This document shows positions 1 to 12,097 of a stretch of DNA of 64,000 bases, piece after piece. Below the pieces are notes generated by a model. It ran no database searches and was not told the DNA's origin. It worked only from the letters and a program-made list of their open reading frames with translations. Position numbers and translations under genes: made by a program. Position 1 is the stretch's first letter; every line of letters starts with the position of its first letter. Origin of the DNA: Epichloe hybrida (taxonomy: Eukaryota > Ascomycota > Sordariomycetes > Hypocreales > Clavicipitaceae); assembly GCA_019022495.1 (NCBI GenBank), contig JAFEKR010000007.1, forward strand, positions 62,001 through 126,000, given 5' to 3'.

Positions 1-840
1 CAATGCTATAGCTCATGTGATTGTGCAAAGGATCAAGACCGGGTCGATCTGGACAAGTGTCAAGTGCCTCGCTACAGTATTGAGAAACATGAAGAGAAGC
101 TGGTGTATCTGGAATCATGTCGCCATCGCTAGAACACGAATTGGAGAATGTATGCATTAGGCCAAACCAGTGACCGACCTCATGAACGAGGGCCTTGCCC
201 ACAACATGATCGTAGCTGCCGTCAGCGTTCATGATATCTTGTATAAAGACGCCGTCAGAGACTACTTGGCCTTCATGCATCGCCCACACACTAGGAAGCG
301 TGGCCCAGCCAAGGTCATTGTCGTTGTCTGTCTTCTCAACGGAGTACACATTAAGGGAGCTGTAATCACCCCTGTGAAGACGAGGGTACATTTTCCCCCG
401 CGTAGAAATATCTCGAGCCCAATTCGGGTGGACCGTCAAGTCGACGTCTTTTTGTTGAAAGGCGATATTACCTGGCTTGAAACTATCATTCAGAACCTTT
501 GTATGCCTTTCAGCATGTTTAAGCTACGAATACCCTAGAGGTTAGCCAACTTTTGCTCGTCTTCAAATTAAACTCTTGCCAGCCTTACCAGAAGCGAGGG
601 ATCTTTAGCTTGCGAATAGACGAAATGGTAATAGACATCCACAAGCAAGGAGAACTGCGAAAGCTCGACGGCTCGACGGCGTGGAATTCTCCTGTCTGGA
701 CTTTGGACACCTTTGAGAAACTCCCCTGGAGATGCCTTGGTTCCGCAAAGAGAATGCAGATCCCTTGGCTCCTCACTGGGAATCACGGAAATGGACGTGG
801 CCGCAAGTGCGAAGCTGGCTGCGGCCGGCAGGAATCTCAT
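1..840 (-). CDS. Secreted M43 (pappalysin-type, MEP1-like) zinc metalloprotease, partial
   Basis: Extracellular zinc endopeptidase, cut off by the left window edge. Two exons are visible: exon 1 at 840-589 and exon 2 from 523 to beyond position 1, joined by a 65-base intron (588-524, GTAAGG..GTAG). Splicing there keeps one frame, giving 258 residues so far. Residues 1-20 form a signal peptide (MRFLPAAASFALAATSISVI), followed by a likely propeptide. The zinc site HEVGHWFGLMH is at residues 198-208 (ligands H198, H202, H208; catalytic E199). Downstream come cysteines C214, C234 and C241 and the Met-turn segment HNHMSYS with M254. Family members usually read HNFMDYS there. The segment KVLNDSFKPGNIAFQ also matches family style. 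Such enzymes in insect- and nematode-associated fungi degrade host or environmental protein; that role is inferred. An acceptor 11 bases upstream would give an early stop, so it was not chosen. Confidence 0.88.
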
Positions 841-1791
841 CTTGTTTCTTGTTGTTCTTTCGTGGAATCAAGAAGATAGCTTCGAAACAAATGAATAAAG
901 TGGCTTTTATCTTGTTCCCCAACAGTTGGGCAAGAAGACGTAAGAGGTCATCAACGCTAGCTCATCGTGCGAGCGCGTGGTGCAAATAAAGAACTGGAAC
1001 ACGTTATCCTTGGCTTTGACAAGCAAAGAGCGAAAATGCGCGCTCTCTTCCCCTTCTTGTTCGATCGCTCCCATATTTTTGCGATGCTCCAATCCTGCTC
1101 TTCTCAAAGAAGGCATAGTTTGGTGGCGCAGAATCACACTCGTGCCAGCTAGATCTGTTAGTTCGTTGGTAATTTTTTTTTTTTTTTTTTTTTGGAGAAT
1201 GGTGGATTGTTGGGAGCCGAGAAGGGGCCGGCTATAGCCCTATAATAACAAACAAGTATAGGGTCCAGGAACTAGTTCGCGCAAAACATCTTCCTCACAA
1301 GACAATGAAGGTGTAGAATTGGCACGCGGAACGTCTTCTGGCCTACTGCCATGGAACAACTCAACAGACCGCGATGGTGCGACACTTTCGCCTCAACGTA
1401 GGCAGGTGGACATTGATCGCACTCTCTTTCGTTGAGAGAATCAGGCCTCGTTTCTAGAAGGCATTAGGTCATGTTTTAACTGCGCTGTATTATAGGCAAG
1501 CGAATTTTTTTTCGGTTGTTCATGCAGTGCTGTGCTCCGTACGGATTACGGATGTTATCATTCAATCATGTGGAACGAACTTGTGGAGTCGATTCCTGAA
1601 GCAGCCGCCCGCAGCACAATCCATTCGTTGCAACGGCAATGGCAACCGCCTGCCAAGTTGCCAAGCGGAATTGCATATGCTCCGTTATTCCGTAGTTAGA
1701 TAGATGAGCTCCGCCCGCATGTTAGTAGGGGCAGGTGCGATGCACCTGACTTACCCTACTGAAACCCCTTTAACTAAGCCTCTGCTCCGTC
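841..1791. other. Intergenic, promoter side of the metalloprotease
   Basis: No convincing coding region. It holds a run of about 21 T at 1173-1193 and otherwise unremarkable mixed sequence. It should contain the promoter of the leftward metalloprotease gene, but I see no clear TATA box or operator. Confidence 0.5.
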
Positions 1792-2683
1792 ATGAGAAAG
1801 TTCACAGTTTCCGACGCGAGATCATCATCATCATCAACGCCTGCGGGAGAACAGGCAGACTGTGAGTTGGCTGACCAGTGGGCCAATCCTAGTGATGTGT
1901 TCTCCGTCTTGCTCGTCCCCGGCGGCGATGTATTTGGCCAGCGCGCCGGCAACACAGCTTGCTCTCGTTTGGTGATGAGTTCTTAATCACGGGTGCGAAG
2001 GCTTTCCCTCCTCCTTTGAACCCATTCCCATAGAAACTCGCACTCGCACGAATCCACCACCTGCTCCACAGGATGGGTCGTCTACTCAGTCAGCAAACCG
2101 ACCGTTGTCTCCGCCGTTGGCGACAACAAGTTGATGCCCGTCACGGGCACCGTTTCCTGACTTCCCATGCGAGGTTCCTCAACGGTGAAAACGGGACACG
2201 TGCGCGACGACAACAGTTGGATCATCGGGCGAACCGTAAGAGAAGTTGACTCTTGGATGGACCGGGGCAGGCGGGCACGGGAACAGTATCCGAAAAAAAA
2301 AAAAACGCCTGAACCAAGGTCCTGGATGAAAATGGGAACAAAATCGTCTTCTGATGCTGCCGCAGTCCCGACCGACCCAGACAGGTCTCTGCGTCTCCAT
2401 CTACGAGGTATTCTCAGCCTGGAATGGCAACCAGGACTCTTGAACTGGGGAAAAGGCGCGACCCCTAGTCGTATGGCGCGTCCCACTGGTGTTCAGAGAG
2501 GCCATGGCGCAGCCCGAAGTCATGAGAACGCTGTATAAAGTTCAGGATGAATATCGCAAGTTTAGTGTGAGTGTGCCAAGTATCTTCCTCCTAGGCCCGC
2601 CACGATCTAAAGATGCTCAGAGATGGAAATAATACAGAGATAGATACAAGCCCGAGGAGAAAGCCGAAAGCACAGCCGTCTAA
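1792..2683 (+). pseudogene. Decayed copy of a conserved fungal integral-membrane protein
   Basis: Several blocks typical of a widespread uncharacterised filamentous-fungal membrane protein family are present in order but in different frames. They are: DQWANPSDVFSVLLVPGGDV near 1870-1930; SFGWV at the junction of a possible intron (donor GTGATG near 1971, acceptor CTCCACAG at about 2071); then YSVS...SAVGDNKLMPVT near 2085-2140; DNSWIIGRTVREVDSWMD near 2208-2262; LCVSIYEVFSAWNG near 2390-2430; and MAQPEVMRTLYKVQDEY with LLGPPRSKDAQRWK near 2504-2620. In-frame stops (TGA after GTVS, TAA after AQRWK) and several frame changes separate the blocks. The membrane-spanning stretch expected between the third and last blocks is largely missing. 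I read this as a pseudogene. Sequencing errors in homopolymers could explain some but not all breaks. Family recognition is from memory of the motif order. Confidence 0.62.
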
Positions 2684-5413
2684 TTCGTGCCGCAGCCGTT
2701 TCCGTGATCCACAACCATCCGTCTTCCATCTACATGTCCAAACATACAACATACGCACCAGTGACCACATCAAGGACGGGAGAAACAAACCCATCTACTG
2801 AGCCAAGGAAATCGTGGCCAAGCCGTCCAAGACGGGCAAACCGTTTCTTGGGTCAGATGAGGCAGCCCACGGCCGTGAATGCTGCCTCATTGCTCAACCC
2901 GTTCTCAAGACCGGCCGCCACACCCCCAAGAACCTTGGCGCAAAGGGCGTGTCGAGATCAAAAAGGTAGCCCTCGTCTCTCGGACCCGTGATCAGATTAC
3001 AACGAAACCATGGGGGTTCCACGACATGCACCCATTTGACAGAATCCGTTATTGCGCCAACACTGGCGACCTTGTTCTCGGCACCTGATTGCCCAGAATC
3101 TGTCGATGTACTTGTTAACCCCCCCCCCCTCACTAAGCCGGCCTCGATTTTTACTTGTCCCAGTTCTTGACAAGCACTATTACTGACTACATACATACAT
3201 TGTACTTCTCGTCGTATTGGGCCCACGACGAATACCACACTGACACCACATATTCCCAGCGGTGGCTTTAACCCCGGGGGGGGGGGGGTTGCGACAAAAG
3301 TGACAGCGGAGCTTGCATCGTTGCATTTTGTCCACGAGGGAGACGGGCGAGTGCTGTAGATTGACGCGGGCCCTATAAGCTTAAAAGGTTTGGGCAAGCA
3401 GCCTAAAGTGACAAGCCGACGGCGAAAATAAGGTGAATGCACGGGATCGGCGGGCCGCATCTCAGCCGTCACCAGCCATGCGGCAGCGTCGTCGCACACG
3501 GCTGGATAGTGAATTGGACAGGAGAGCTCTGGCGAAGGCTGCTCGTCATGAACAAGATCGAATCTTGCCCTCTCATGTACACCACCATGTCGATGCAGCT
3601 TTTTCGTCCGGTCCTACAAAACACAACACGGACAGGCCCACGGGGTCCGCAGCCTGATGCTTCTCGCCCGAATGATGGAACTTGTCGCACTACACTTTCG
3701 GCCGGTGGTAGTCATGTCTGTCACTCACTTATTACTCACTCACTGATCAATCGGGTGAAAATGTCAAAAACTCCATTGGCGGGGTGTCGGGGGTGTGACC
3801 AATGTGACCATGAAGTGCGTCAACAAATACTGTTGCAATCCAATGATGACGAGACGAAAAAAAAGGGAGCCAAGCAGGATTCGTGGTACGCACGATGGCG
3901 ACAAAAAAGATACTCGGGCACGGTCAATTTGTCTCCATCAACCGAGTTCCCTATCCCGTACCCACGGGATATTAAATATTTCGCCCCATTCCTTCGTTTA
4001 TCATCCAGCAAGAAATAGACACGTCAAGACGTTACATTAAGAAAAAGGGTGGGTTGTGGGGAGGGGGGGTGGTTCCGTGTTTGTCAAGCCTCGGCAGATT
4101 CCTGGACCGCGGAACCGGGGTCGTCGCCAACGCGTTCAATTGAGGTGAGGTGATGGATGGGTTTGTTGTTTCGCCATCAAATCCAAACCAATCGAAGGGC
4201 CCCTGTTTGCCGTGACTAATCAGGCAACATGACAGGCGAATGAATCAAAACATTCACGACGGGGGGTCCCTATCAAGACCATTTTGGGATCGTACTCGTT
4301 TTCCGCGCCGCCATCTCAGTCTCTGCGACCTGATATGTCGAGAAGGGCGTTGAGGACTCATCAACGCCCCATATTTTCCGCTCAGAATAGCTTTCGAGAA
4401 AAGCTTTGCCAAAAGGCGAAGAAAGCTTGTCGCGAACAAGCAAATCGACGACTCATTTCAACGTGACTGGGACAAAGGTTCCCAAGAGGTATCTCACGAG
4501 AAAGTTGCCTGCAATGCTGGTTTTCTCACAGGCTCAAAGGGCCGTTTCACAACCAACGAGAGACGTCAGAAGACGCTGCTCTATTCCCTGGCACGATACA
4601 TTGTGCTCTGCTGCCTGTTGTGGACATATTCAACCACGACACCGGGTCTGGATGTGGATGTTGCTTTGTGGCATTCCCTTCTCCCCGGGGTCGTATCGTG
4701 ACGACCATGAGCGGCATACTTGGTAGGGAGATGGGATTCTCATCTCATCTCGTAATATGACCAGCAGCACTGCAATGATGTGCTGTTTGCAGAATACGGC
4801 TTCATCCTGGAGGATAACCGGATGGGACCTAAGGTTCTTGTTCGGTCCGTCTTGTTCAACCTCCGACGGAGGCCCAGACACACGAAATCGCAAGGGATCG
4901 AGGCATCGTGGGAGAACATGGCTTGTCCAAAACTCCTGCGGCCCATTCTCCTTCGGGTTCTACACGTGGATGACATGGGTGCCGCCAAGGAATAAGAATT
5001 ATTCCCTCTCCTGCAGGACGGAGCCAATGCGGCCACCAAACACTGACCAGGCGAACGGGGGGCGCGCAGATTGAGAAAAGCTGGTAAGAAGGGCAAGCAG
5101 CCGATAGAATCGTGAATCAAACAGATGCGGATGGCAGAGATGTACTCTTTTCGCAGTATAGCCCACAGGTTCATCTCACGTGCTTCGCTCGCTTCTCGGG
5201 CTGCAAACCTAAACCATGTCCGTTTCAATCTCTTCTCTCCTTCCTCTTCCATCTACAACACACATGTCACGCCTGTAGTATAAGTGGGGCGTGAAGTTTT
5301 CAGAAAAGGGAAGGAGGGGAGGGGGGCAAAAAAAAAAAAAAAAAAAAAAAGAGACAACAACACAAAAACACCCATCCGACGAGGCAAACCCGAAAAGAAA
5401 TAAAAATAAAAAA
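2684..5413. other. Intergenic, no supported gene
   Basis: About 2.7 kb without a supportable gene. It contains C and G homopolymer tracts at about 3121-3130 and 3275-3286, a short possible cysteine-rich reading on the minus strand at 2997-3260 (see findings), and A-rich sequence at 5331-5350 just upstream of the methyltransferase start. Longer open frames (for example 2894-3499 minus and 4740-5252 minus) have no recognisable domain and odd composition. Confidence 0.45.
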
Positions 5414-6345
<932 letters not shown>

Positions 6346-7090
6346 CGCTGAGCTTTGTTTATTCCTTCCATGTGGGTGGTGGAATTTTTCTTCTCGGACA
6401 AGTTCCGATTTGCTCACGCCGATGGAGAAGACTAACTTGTGAGTGGACAAGATCCGATCTGCTGACTCAGTTGCTGGAGATGATCTGTCCGTCTAAGAAG
6501 CAAAAGTGCCGCCCGACAAGGGGGGCCTACGGCGTCAGCTTTTAGCTTCGCGGGTGAGATTCCGTAAACTCGAAGTAGTAGGTACAGAAAAGTCGTAGTA
6601 ATAATCGCTCCATCTAACTAACCGTTGTCTGTCAATGACCCCCCTTTCCGGGACATGGGGGCATGGGGGACGCGGGACGCGGGACAAGGGACATGGACAT
6701 GGGAACCTTGGGCGCATGGGAACAGCGGCACGGGGCGTCTAGAATCTGGATTGAATAGACGGGTTAATTTCGAGGACATGCATGCCAGTTTCATCTCTAC
6801 TCCGAAATAAGTGCCTCTGACTGCCCTGCAGGTCCTCCGACGACAAGTGTCTCGTTGTAGTATCAATAGCAAGTGGCAATCAAGGGACAAAGAAGAAACA
6901 AATATGAAAAAAAAAAAATATAAAAAAAAAACCCCCAAGGTGAAGTCATTCCAAATACAAGGCGCCCCGCTCCTGGACGCAATAACAAGAAAAAAAAAAA
7001 AAAAAAAAAGGACCAGCTTGTTTGTCTGTCCGTCTGCTCCCGCACCCCGCATCCCGTACATGGCATCCCGCATCAGTAGGATCAGTAGGA
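6346..7090. other. Intergenic between convergent genes
   Basis: The stretch between the methyltransferase and the zinc-finger regulator, whose 3' ends face each other. It holds GGGAC-type imperfect repeats at 6650-6700 and A-runs at 6907-6930 and 6991-7009. No coding sequence is supported; both 3' UTRs should lie here. Confidence 0.5.
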
Positions 7091-8264
7091 TCAGTAGGAG
7101 AGCGAAGCAGACTTCCCGAAATGCCTGGCCGACCGCGCATGATGCGGCATGACGGGCTGCTCAAAGTCCTGGCGGAAGAGCACGCAGCTCTGGTCATAGG
7201 CGCCCATGCACATGGCAGGGTCCAAGAGGTTCGTGGCCCAGGTGGAATCCGCGACGGCGCCGTCCAGCATGACGGGGTTGACAAGACTCGACGACGCATC
7301 GGACCACACCGTCGTGGCATCCCATTGCGAGGCGTGCGTGTCCTGCGACCAGTGCTGGTGATAGTCTTGGGTGCCCGTCCAGAATCCCTGGCCGGCGAGG
7401 TCCAGCGTGGCGGCTAGTGAGCAGGTGTCGGTGGAGGCCGTCGACGTCGACGACAAGTCAAACACCATTTCAGGCGCCGTCAGGACGGAGCCTTGATGAT
7501 GGTGATGGTGATGCTGCTGCTGCTGCTGCTGATGCTGATGCTGATGCTGATGCTGCGGGTCAAGCATTGCCTCATGGCCACTTCCACTGCCACTGCCATG
7601 GCTCGATCCCGACTTCTGACCATGCTGTAGGGAAAAGACGTCCAATGAGCTCGAAAACGCCGCGTTGCTGGGACCCAAGCTGAATGCCGGGTTCAGCGGC
7701 ACCTTGACGCGAGGTTCCAGCCTGTACTCGCATGGCACAGACCGGTTCAGACACCGGCTACCTATCGACGCCGCCATCGTCAGCCTCGATCCGAAGGGGA
7801 AAAAGAAAAAACAAGAAGAGGAAAAAAAAGGGGGGGAAGGAAGGAATGGGGGGGGCCAGGAGACAAAAAAAAAAAAAAAAAACATACACGAGGGCTTCTC
7901 GTAGTCGCACTTGACCTTGAACGAGATGCATCGCTCACACGACCTCTTCTTGGTGGGAATGATCTTGCCTATCGACTTTTCGCAGCGTCGTCTGTGTCGC
8001 TCCCTCAGGTCTCCTGTCGGCCATGGGGAAGAAAAAAAAAAGAAGACACGAATCAGTCTCTCCTCCAGTTGAGTAAGTGAGTGGGTGACGGGAAGGAAGG
8101 GGGGGCGGAGATGGGGAGAGGAAAAAAAAAAAAAACCTACTGCGACTGAACTGTTTCAGGCAAATGTGACAAACGTGGACGTCTCCGGTGTCGAACTGCG
8201 CTGTTGACCCGGATCCGGACCCGGACCTGGCGTGGAATGAACTGACGCCCATTGTGACACCCAT
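7091..8264 (-). CDS. Dual zinc-finger (C2HC + Zn2Cys6) transcription factor
   Basis: Probable nuclear DNA-binding regulator. Exons: 8264-8141, 8013-7888 and 7761-7091; introns of 127 and 126 bases (GTAGGT..ACAG and GTATGT..ATAG). The product is 306 residues. A classical-type finger with ligands C32, C35, H48 and C52 (CHICLKQF, then RRDLRERHRRRC) is followed at once by a Gal4-type binuclear cluster with C67, C70, C77, C84, C87 and C94 (CERCISFKVKC, then CSRCLNRSVPC). Both metal-binding units are assembled across introns, which supports the model. The C-terminal two thirds are low complexity: GSGSGSG, HQ and poly-Q/poly-H tracts near 7495-7555, then an acidic/Ser-rich tail without the usual fungal TF middle-homology domain. 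Two in-frame ATGs (8264 and 8252) are possible starts. Target genes are unknown. Confidence 0.82.
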
Positions 8265-8521
8265 CAGAGGGGAACAAGGAGGAGGAAGATTCGCAACCCC
8301 GTCCGTCCGTTCGCAACACGAAGCCGATGAAACGTTGAGCAACAGGCGGGCCGGAAAAAAAAAGGTTCAAGAATCATGAATCAATCGTATATAACGAACT
8401 TCTGTTCTCGCACCGCAGAGACAGTGGCGTGGCTAGAGTATGATGGGGGCGGGGAAAGGGTGGGTTGTTATACGGATCATATGGAGATGGAGATGCAGCG
8501 GGACGGGACGGGACGAGACAT

Positions 8522-8583
8522 GCAAAGCAAAGCAAAGCAAAGCAAAGCAAAGCACAGCAGAGCACAGCAGAGCAAAGCAAAGC
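8522..8583. repeat. Pentanucleotide (AGCAA)n microsatellite
   Basis: About twelve copies of a five-base unit AGCAA with a central block of variants AGCAC/AGCAG. It lies upstream of the zinc-finger gene. Confidence 0.9.
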
Positions 8584-9572
8584 GTGTAGTAAAACAAAGC
8601 GTTGTTGTCAAAGCTCGTGCCGCGCGACAGATCAGCTTGGCGTCGATCCGGTTCGTTATTATGCTGTCTGTGCGAGCCAGTTTCTGCCCTGCTGGAGAAA
8701 TATGAAATATGGCCAGGAAGAAGAGTGATCCGCGGAGCAAAGAGCAGAGGGGAAAAGTATTAAAAATTTAAACAAGGGGAGGGAAGGGGGTTGTTTTCCG
8801 TCAAGAATACATATACATCTTCAGCCGCTCCATCAACCGGGAGATGAGCGCAATCCTTGTTACGCGGTCCCTTTGAAACAAAGACTCTCCCAAGTCCTTT
8901 TTTTTTTCTTTCTTCTTCCCTTTTTCCTTTTTTCCTTTTTTTCCTTCTTCTATTCAATAACCGAAGAATTCTATAGCCCAGGAAGCCCAGAGAGCCCAGG
9001 GAGGGGGACCGAGGGGGGGGGGGGGGGGCATGTCAAGACATCAGATACGAAGGACCGATGGGAAAAAGCTGGAAAATACAAGACAAGAAGCATTCTTTCG
9101 GGGCCGGGGCTGAAATAGGGCGGCAACGCGAGGAAGGGTGGCATCGATGCTACTTGTTCCAAAGAAAAAAAAAAAACCTCGTCCGTGGTGCGTGCAAATC
9201 AGGACTACGTTCGTGCAGCCCGGTTCTGGCACAGCTGGAAATAGGTTGCTTGGTCCCCTAATTCCTCCTTGCCTACTTGCGTACTTGTGTACTATATTCT
9301 CACCTCACCTCTGTCAGGCTAGGAAAGAGGTGCTGCTCTTACATCAGGGAATCAAGGACAGGGGGCGTGCGTGGTGTGTGGGGTGTGCGGGGTGTGCGGG
9401 GTGCGCAGGGTGTGCGTGTAGAAATGCATCTTCATGTATGCACACCAGCCGTCGCGGCCATGTTTCTGCCACAATCGCGTACCCCGGCCCCGCAGCCCCG
9501 CAGTCCCCTGGCTCCAAGATATTCCACGCGCGCTGAATCTACACATCAAGAAAGCTTCTGTTGGATTGAAAC

Positions 9573-9596
9573 ATTACAATATTGTGATATTGTAAT
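9573..9596. other. Perfect AT-rich hairpin
   Basis: ATTACAATAT, a four-base loop TGTG, then ATATTGTAAT: a perfect 10-bp stem in non-coding DNA. It could be a bidirectional terminator or a chance palindrome. Confidence 0.6.
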
Positions 9597-10092
9597 ATTT
9601 TGCAGGCATTTCAGGCATAAAAAGCATTGCAAGTGGCTTATCAATCAATACCCTTTATCGGGCTTGTAAGAAGACTGGGTCAGTGGGCTTTCACTAGAGG
9701 TTTCGATCTTGTAATTAATAGTACGTATGGTACCGTACCTTGGACATGGAAGAATGAACTGCTCATCTGGATAATTCGTCCATCTGGATGATGAAAAAAA
9801 AAAAAAAAAAAAAAAGGCCTTGCCGACCCCGGGGACCTCCCGTTCGCCTGCCATCAAGCCATCCAAGGCAGCGAAAGAGCGTCCCGTAATATCGACTTAT
9901 CAATCGCATGCATGTAATCACGGAGACTGCTGCCAAAAGGGGAGCACGGTGACAAATCGGGGTGCGCATCAGGTGCCCCTCAGTCCATACAACGTCAGAT
10001 TATGATGACGGCCCGCAGATCGCGGCGGAGCAGTAGCCAGTATGTAGCCCAGATGCCGCCGCCGTCCCTGATGGCCGATAGATGATGCAGAG

Positions 10093-10125
10093 CTGTCGTC
10101 GTCTGTCGTCGTCTGTCGTCGTCTG
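10093..10125. repeat. 10-bp tandem repeat (TGTCGTCGTC)
   Basis: Three near-perfect tandem copies of a ten-base unit in non-coding sequence. Confidence 0.85.
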
Positions 10126-10411
10126 CCGTAATATGTACGTACTGCTCATCACTGCTTGTACCACTTGTACCGTAACGCATCCTTCGGGCTTGGGCTTGCT
10201 TGGACTTGGACATTAGCCCTGGGGTTGCGCTCTACTCTGCGGCGGCCCCTCCGAGGGAGTCTCCAAGCCCCACGGGGACGCCTGCTGGTCGTGGGGTGCA
10301 AGTGGGAATGGAAATGGCTTGCTCTTGCTCTAGCTGTCCAGGGATTAGGTGTGTAGGTTGCTCGGCCGCCGGCGCCGAGCTTGGTCGACTTGATGAAGAA
10401 TTCGGTTCAAT

Positions 10412-10449
10412 GGCCCTGGCCCTGGCCCTGGCCCTGGCCCTGGCCCTGG
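10412..10449. repeat. Hexanucleotide (GGCCCT)n microsatellite
   Basis: Six tandem copies of GGCCCT. They create long artificial Leu-Ala or Gly-Pro open frames on the two strands, which I do not call as genes. Confidence 0.9.
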
Positions 10450-10990
10450 TTCCCGTAGATTCCAATGTCCCTGCCCAATCACCACGACCATGTGGTTTGT
10501 TTGAACTCGCTCGATTCCCGTCTCTTTTAATCTAGCTGCATGTTGCAGGTTTTGTCGGAACGGCGGACTGCGGAGCCGCGTCAATGCTTATCATGCAAAC
10601 CAGACGAGGAGGGGGTGGATGGATGGGCTTTGTTTTGAGGCCATCGTCATTGTCAATCGCTTCTGTATTCCCAAAGTCCCCCGCGAAATGGGCTGGGCGG
10701 ACCGGCACAACAAGAGAGTCCGCCGCTTCAACTTTTTCAGCTCAATCCAAGAGACCCAAAAAAAAAACCCAGCCCAGCCCTACCGAGGGAGCAGTGAGTC
10801 TACCAGTTTTATCTGCCGTCTTGATTGGCTTTGCTCATGCAGCCACCTGATGATATTCCGCCTCCAAATTGCGTGTTGTCATTATTACGTGCTGGTCGGC
10901 CGAGAGCAAGCACGGCGGCGCGTGAAAGGGGCTGACACGAGAGGCCCGCGCCCTCCAAAAACCAGCATCGTGCTCGCTCGCAACCCTCCT

Positions 10991-11039
10991 GTAGTTCTTG
11001 TAGTTCTTGAGGTTCTTGTAGTTCTTGGAGTTCTTGTAG
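10991..11039. repeat. 9-bp tandem repeat (GTTCTTGTA)
   Basis: About five imperfect copies of GTTCTTGTA/GTTCTTGAG. They generate a spurious Lys-Asn-Tyr repeat frame on the minus strand. Confidence 0.85.
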
Positions 11040-11278
11040 AGAGAGAGGTCTGGTCGCCGCCAGTTGTTGTCGTTGACGGTTCTTCTCCACCGCGACAGCA
11101 ACAAAGTCTGGCCTCGCCTACCCTTGCTGGTTCCCACGGAGCGAGAACGGTCAAGAGTCCAAGACAACGACCCTGACGGATGCATTGCCCGATTGTGGCG
11201 AACATCATGTGCGATCTGATCCACCACTCCCGCACCCGAGTCCATTTCTGCGGTTTCTGCGACTTCTGTTGCCGTTAA

Positions 11279-11315
11279 CCTGCCTGCCCGTCTGCCTGCC
11301 TGCCTGCCTGCCTGC
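11279..11315. repeat. Tetranucleotide (TGCC)n microsatellite
   Basis: Tandem TGCC units, slightly interrupted. The same motif recurs at 13316-13362. A GCTGCC-rich trinucleotide tract follows at about 11389-11420. Confidence 0.85.
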
Positions 11316-12041
11316 ACCAGTCGGTGGTGCCCCCCCCTTTGTCCCCCTATCTTTCTGTTCACCCATCTGGCTGGCAGCAGGGAATGTTGTTGCTGCTGCC
11401 GCTGCTGCTGCTGCCGCTACCATTTCCATACTCGCCCCTAATGCAGCGATAAGCTCTTTTACTGGGGTCGCCACACAGTCGCAGGATGCAGGAGAATCCG
11501 TCACCTGAAGCTGGACAAATAGCCAAGATTTTAGCCCGGGGCCGAGGGTCGGGAAAAGCATGCTACTCGCCGAGGAAATCGCAAATCAGCAGTCTCGACG
11601 TGGCCATCCCGGGGTAGGAGCTGGTTGGAGCTGGTTGGAGCTGGTCAGAGCTGGTCCCCTAATCAAGGCCGGACACGACAGACGCCCCCTGACCTGCCTG
11701 GTTGTGCTTTTACAATAGAAAGTGAGGTGAGAGAGTAAGTTGACGTCCTTCTCGGACGAGACGTATCATGAGGAGAGCGGCTGAGCACGATTCGACCAAC
11801 GTTGGTCAGGAAGATGGCCCATTCACTCGCCTACTTCGGCACATGGAAATCATCGGTTTTTTTTGTTGTTGTCGTTTTTTTCGGCTGGCGACTTCCCATC
11901 TGAACAGTCCGCGCACGGAGAACTCCGTCAGTGCCGTATTACATTTGCCATTGTCATTTTTGCTTGCAGTATGGTGCAGACTCAAAGTTCATCAACAGTC
12001 CTCGAGTCAAACATCGGCTGATGATCATCTCTCTCTGCCCA

Positions 12042-12061
12042 TCTCTCTCTCTCTCTCTCTC

Positions 12062-12095
<34 letters not shown>
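12042..12095. repeat. Compound (TC)n-(TG)n microsatellite
   Basis: About twelve CT dinucleotides run directly into about sixteen GT dinucleotides. Confidence 0.95.

Positions 12096-12097
<2 letters not shown>

Noticed and set aside
2894..3499. 201-residue minus-strand frame
   Set aside because: It depends on homopolymers and shows no domain; composition is not gene-like throughout.
4740..5252. 170-residue minus-strand frame
   Set aside because: No recognisable domain, signal or intron support; likely a chance frame in GC-rich intergenic DNA.
7091..7885. Open frame with an MFFFFFFVSWPPP start upstream of the regulator's third exon
   Set aside because: Its N-terminus translates intron 2 (T-rich). 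The spliced model from 8264 restores a complete Zn2Cys6 cluster.
8265..8342. Longer start of the zinc-finger gene at 8342
   Set aside because: The codon there is TTG on the coding strand, not ATG. The first ATG in frame is at 8264.
10619..11176. 185-residue plus-strand frame
   Set aside because: Much of the C-terminal part is the translated GTTCTTGTA repeat; no conserved domain.
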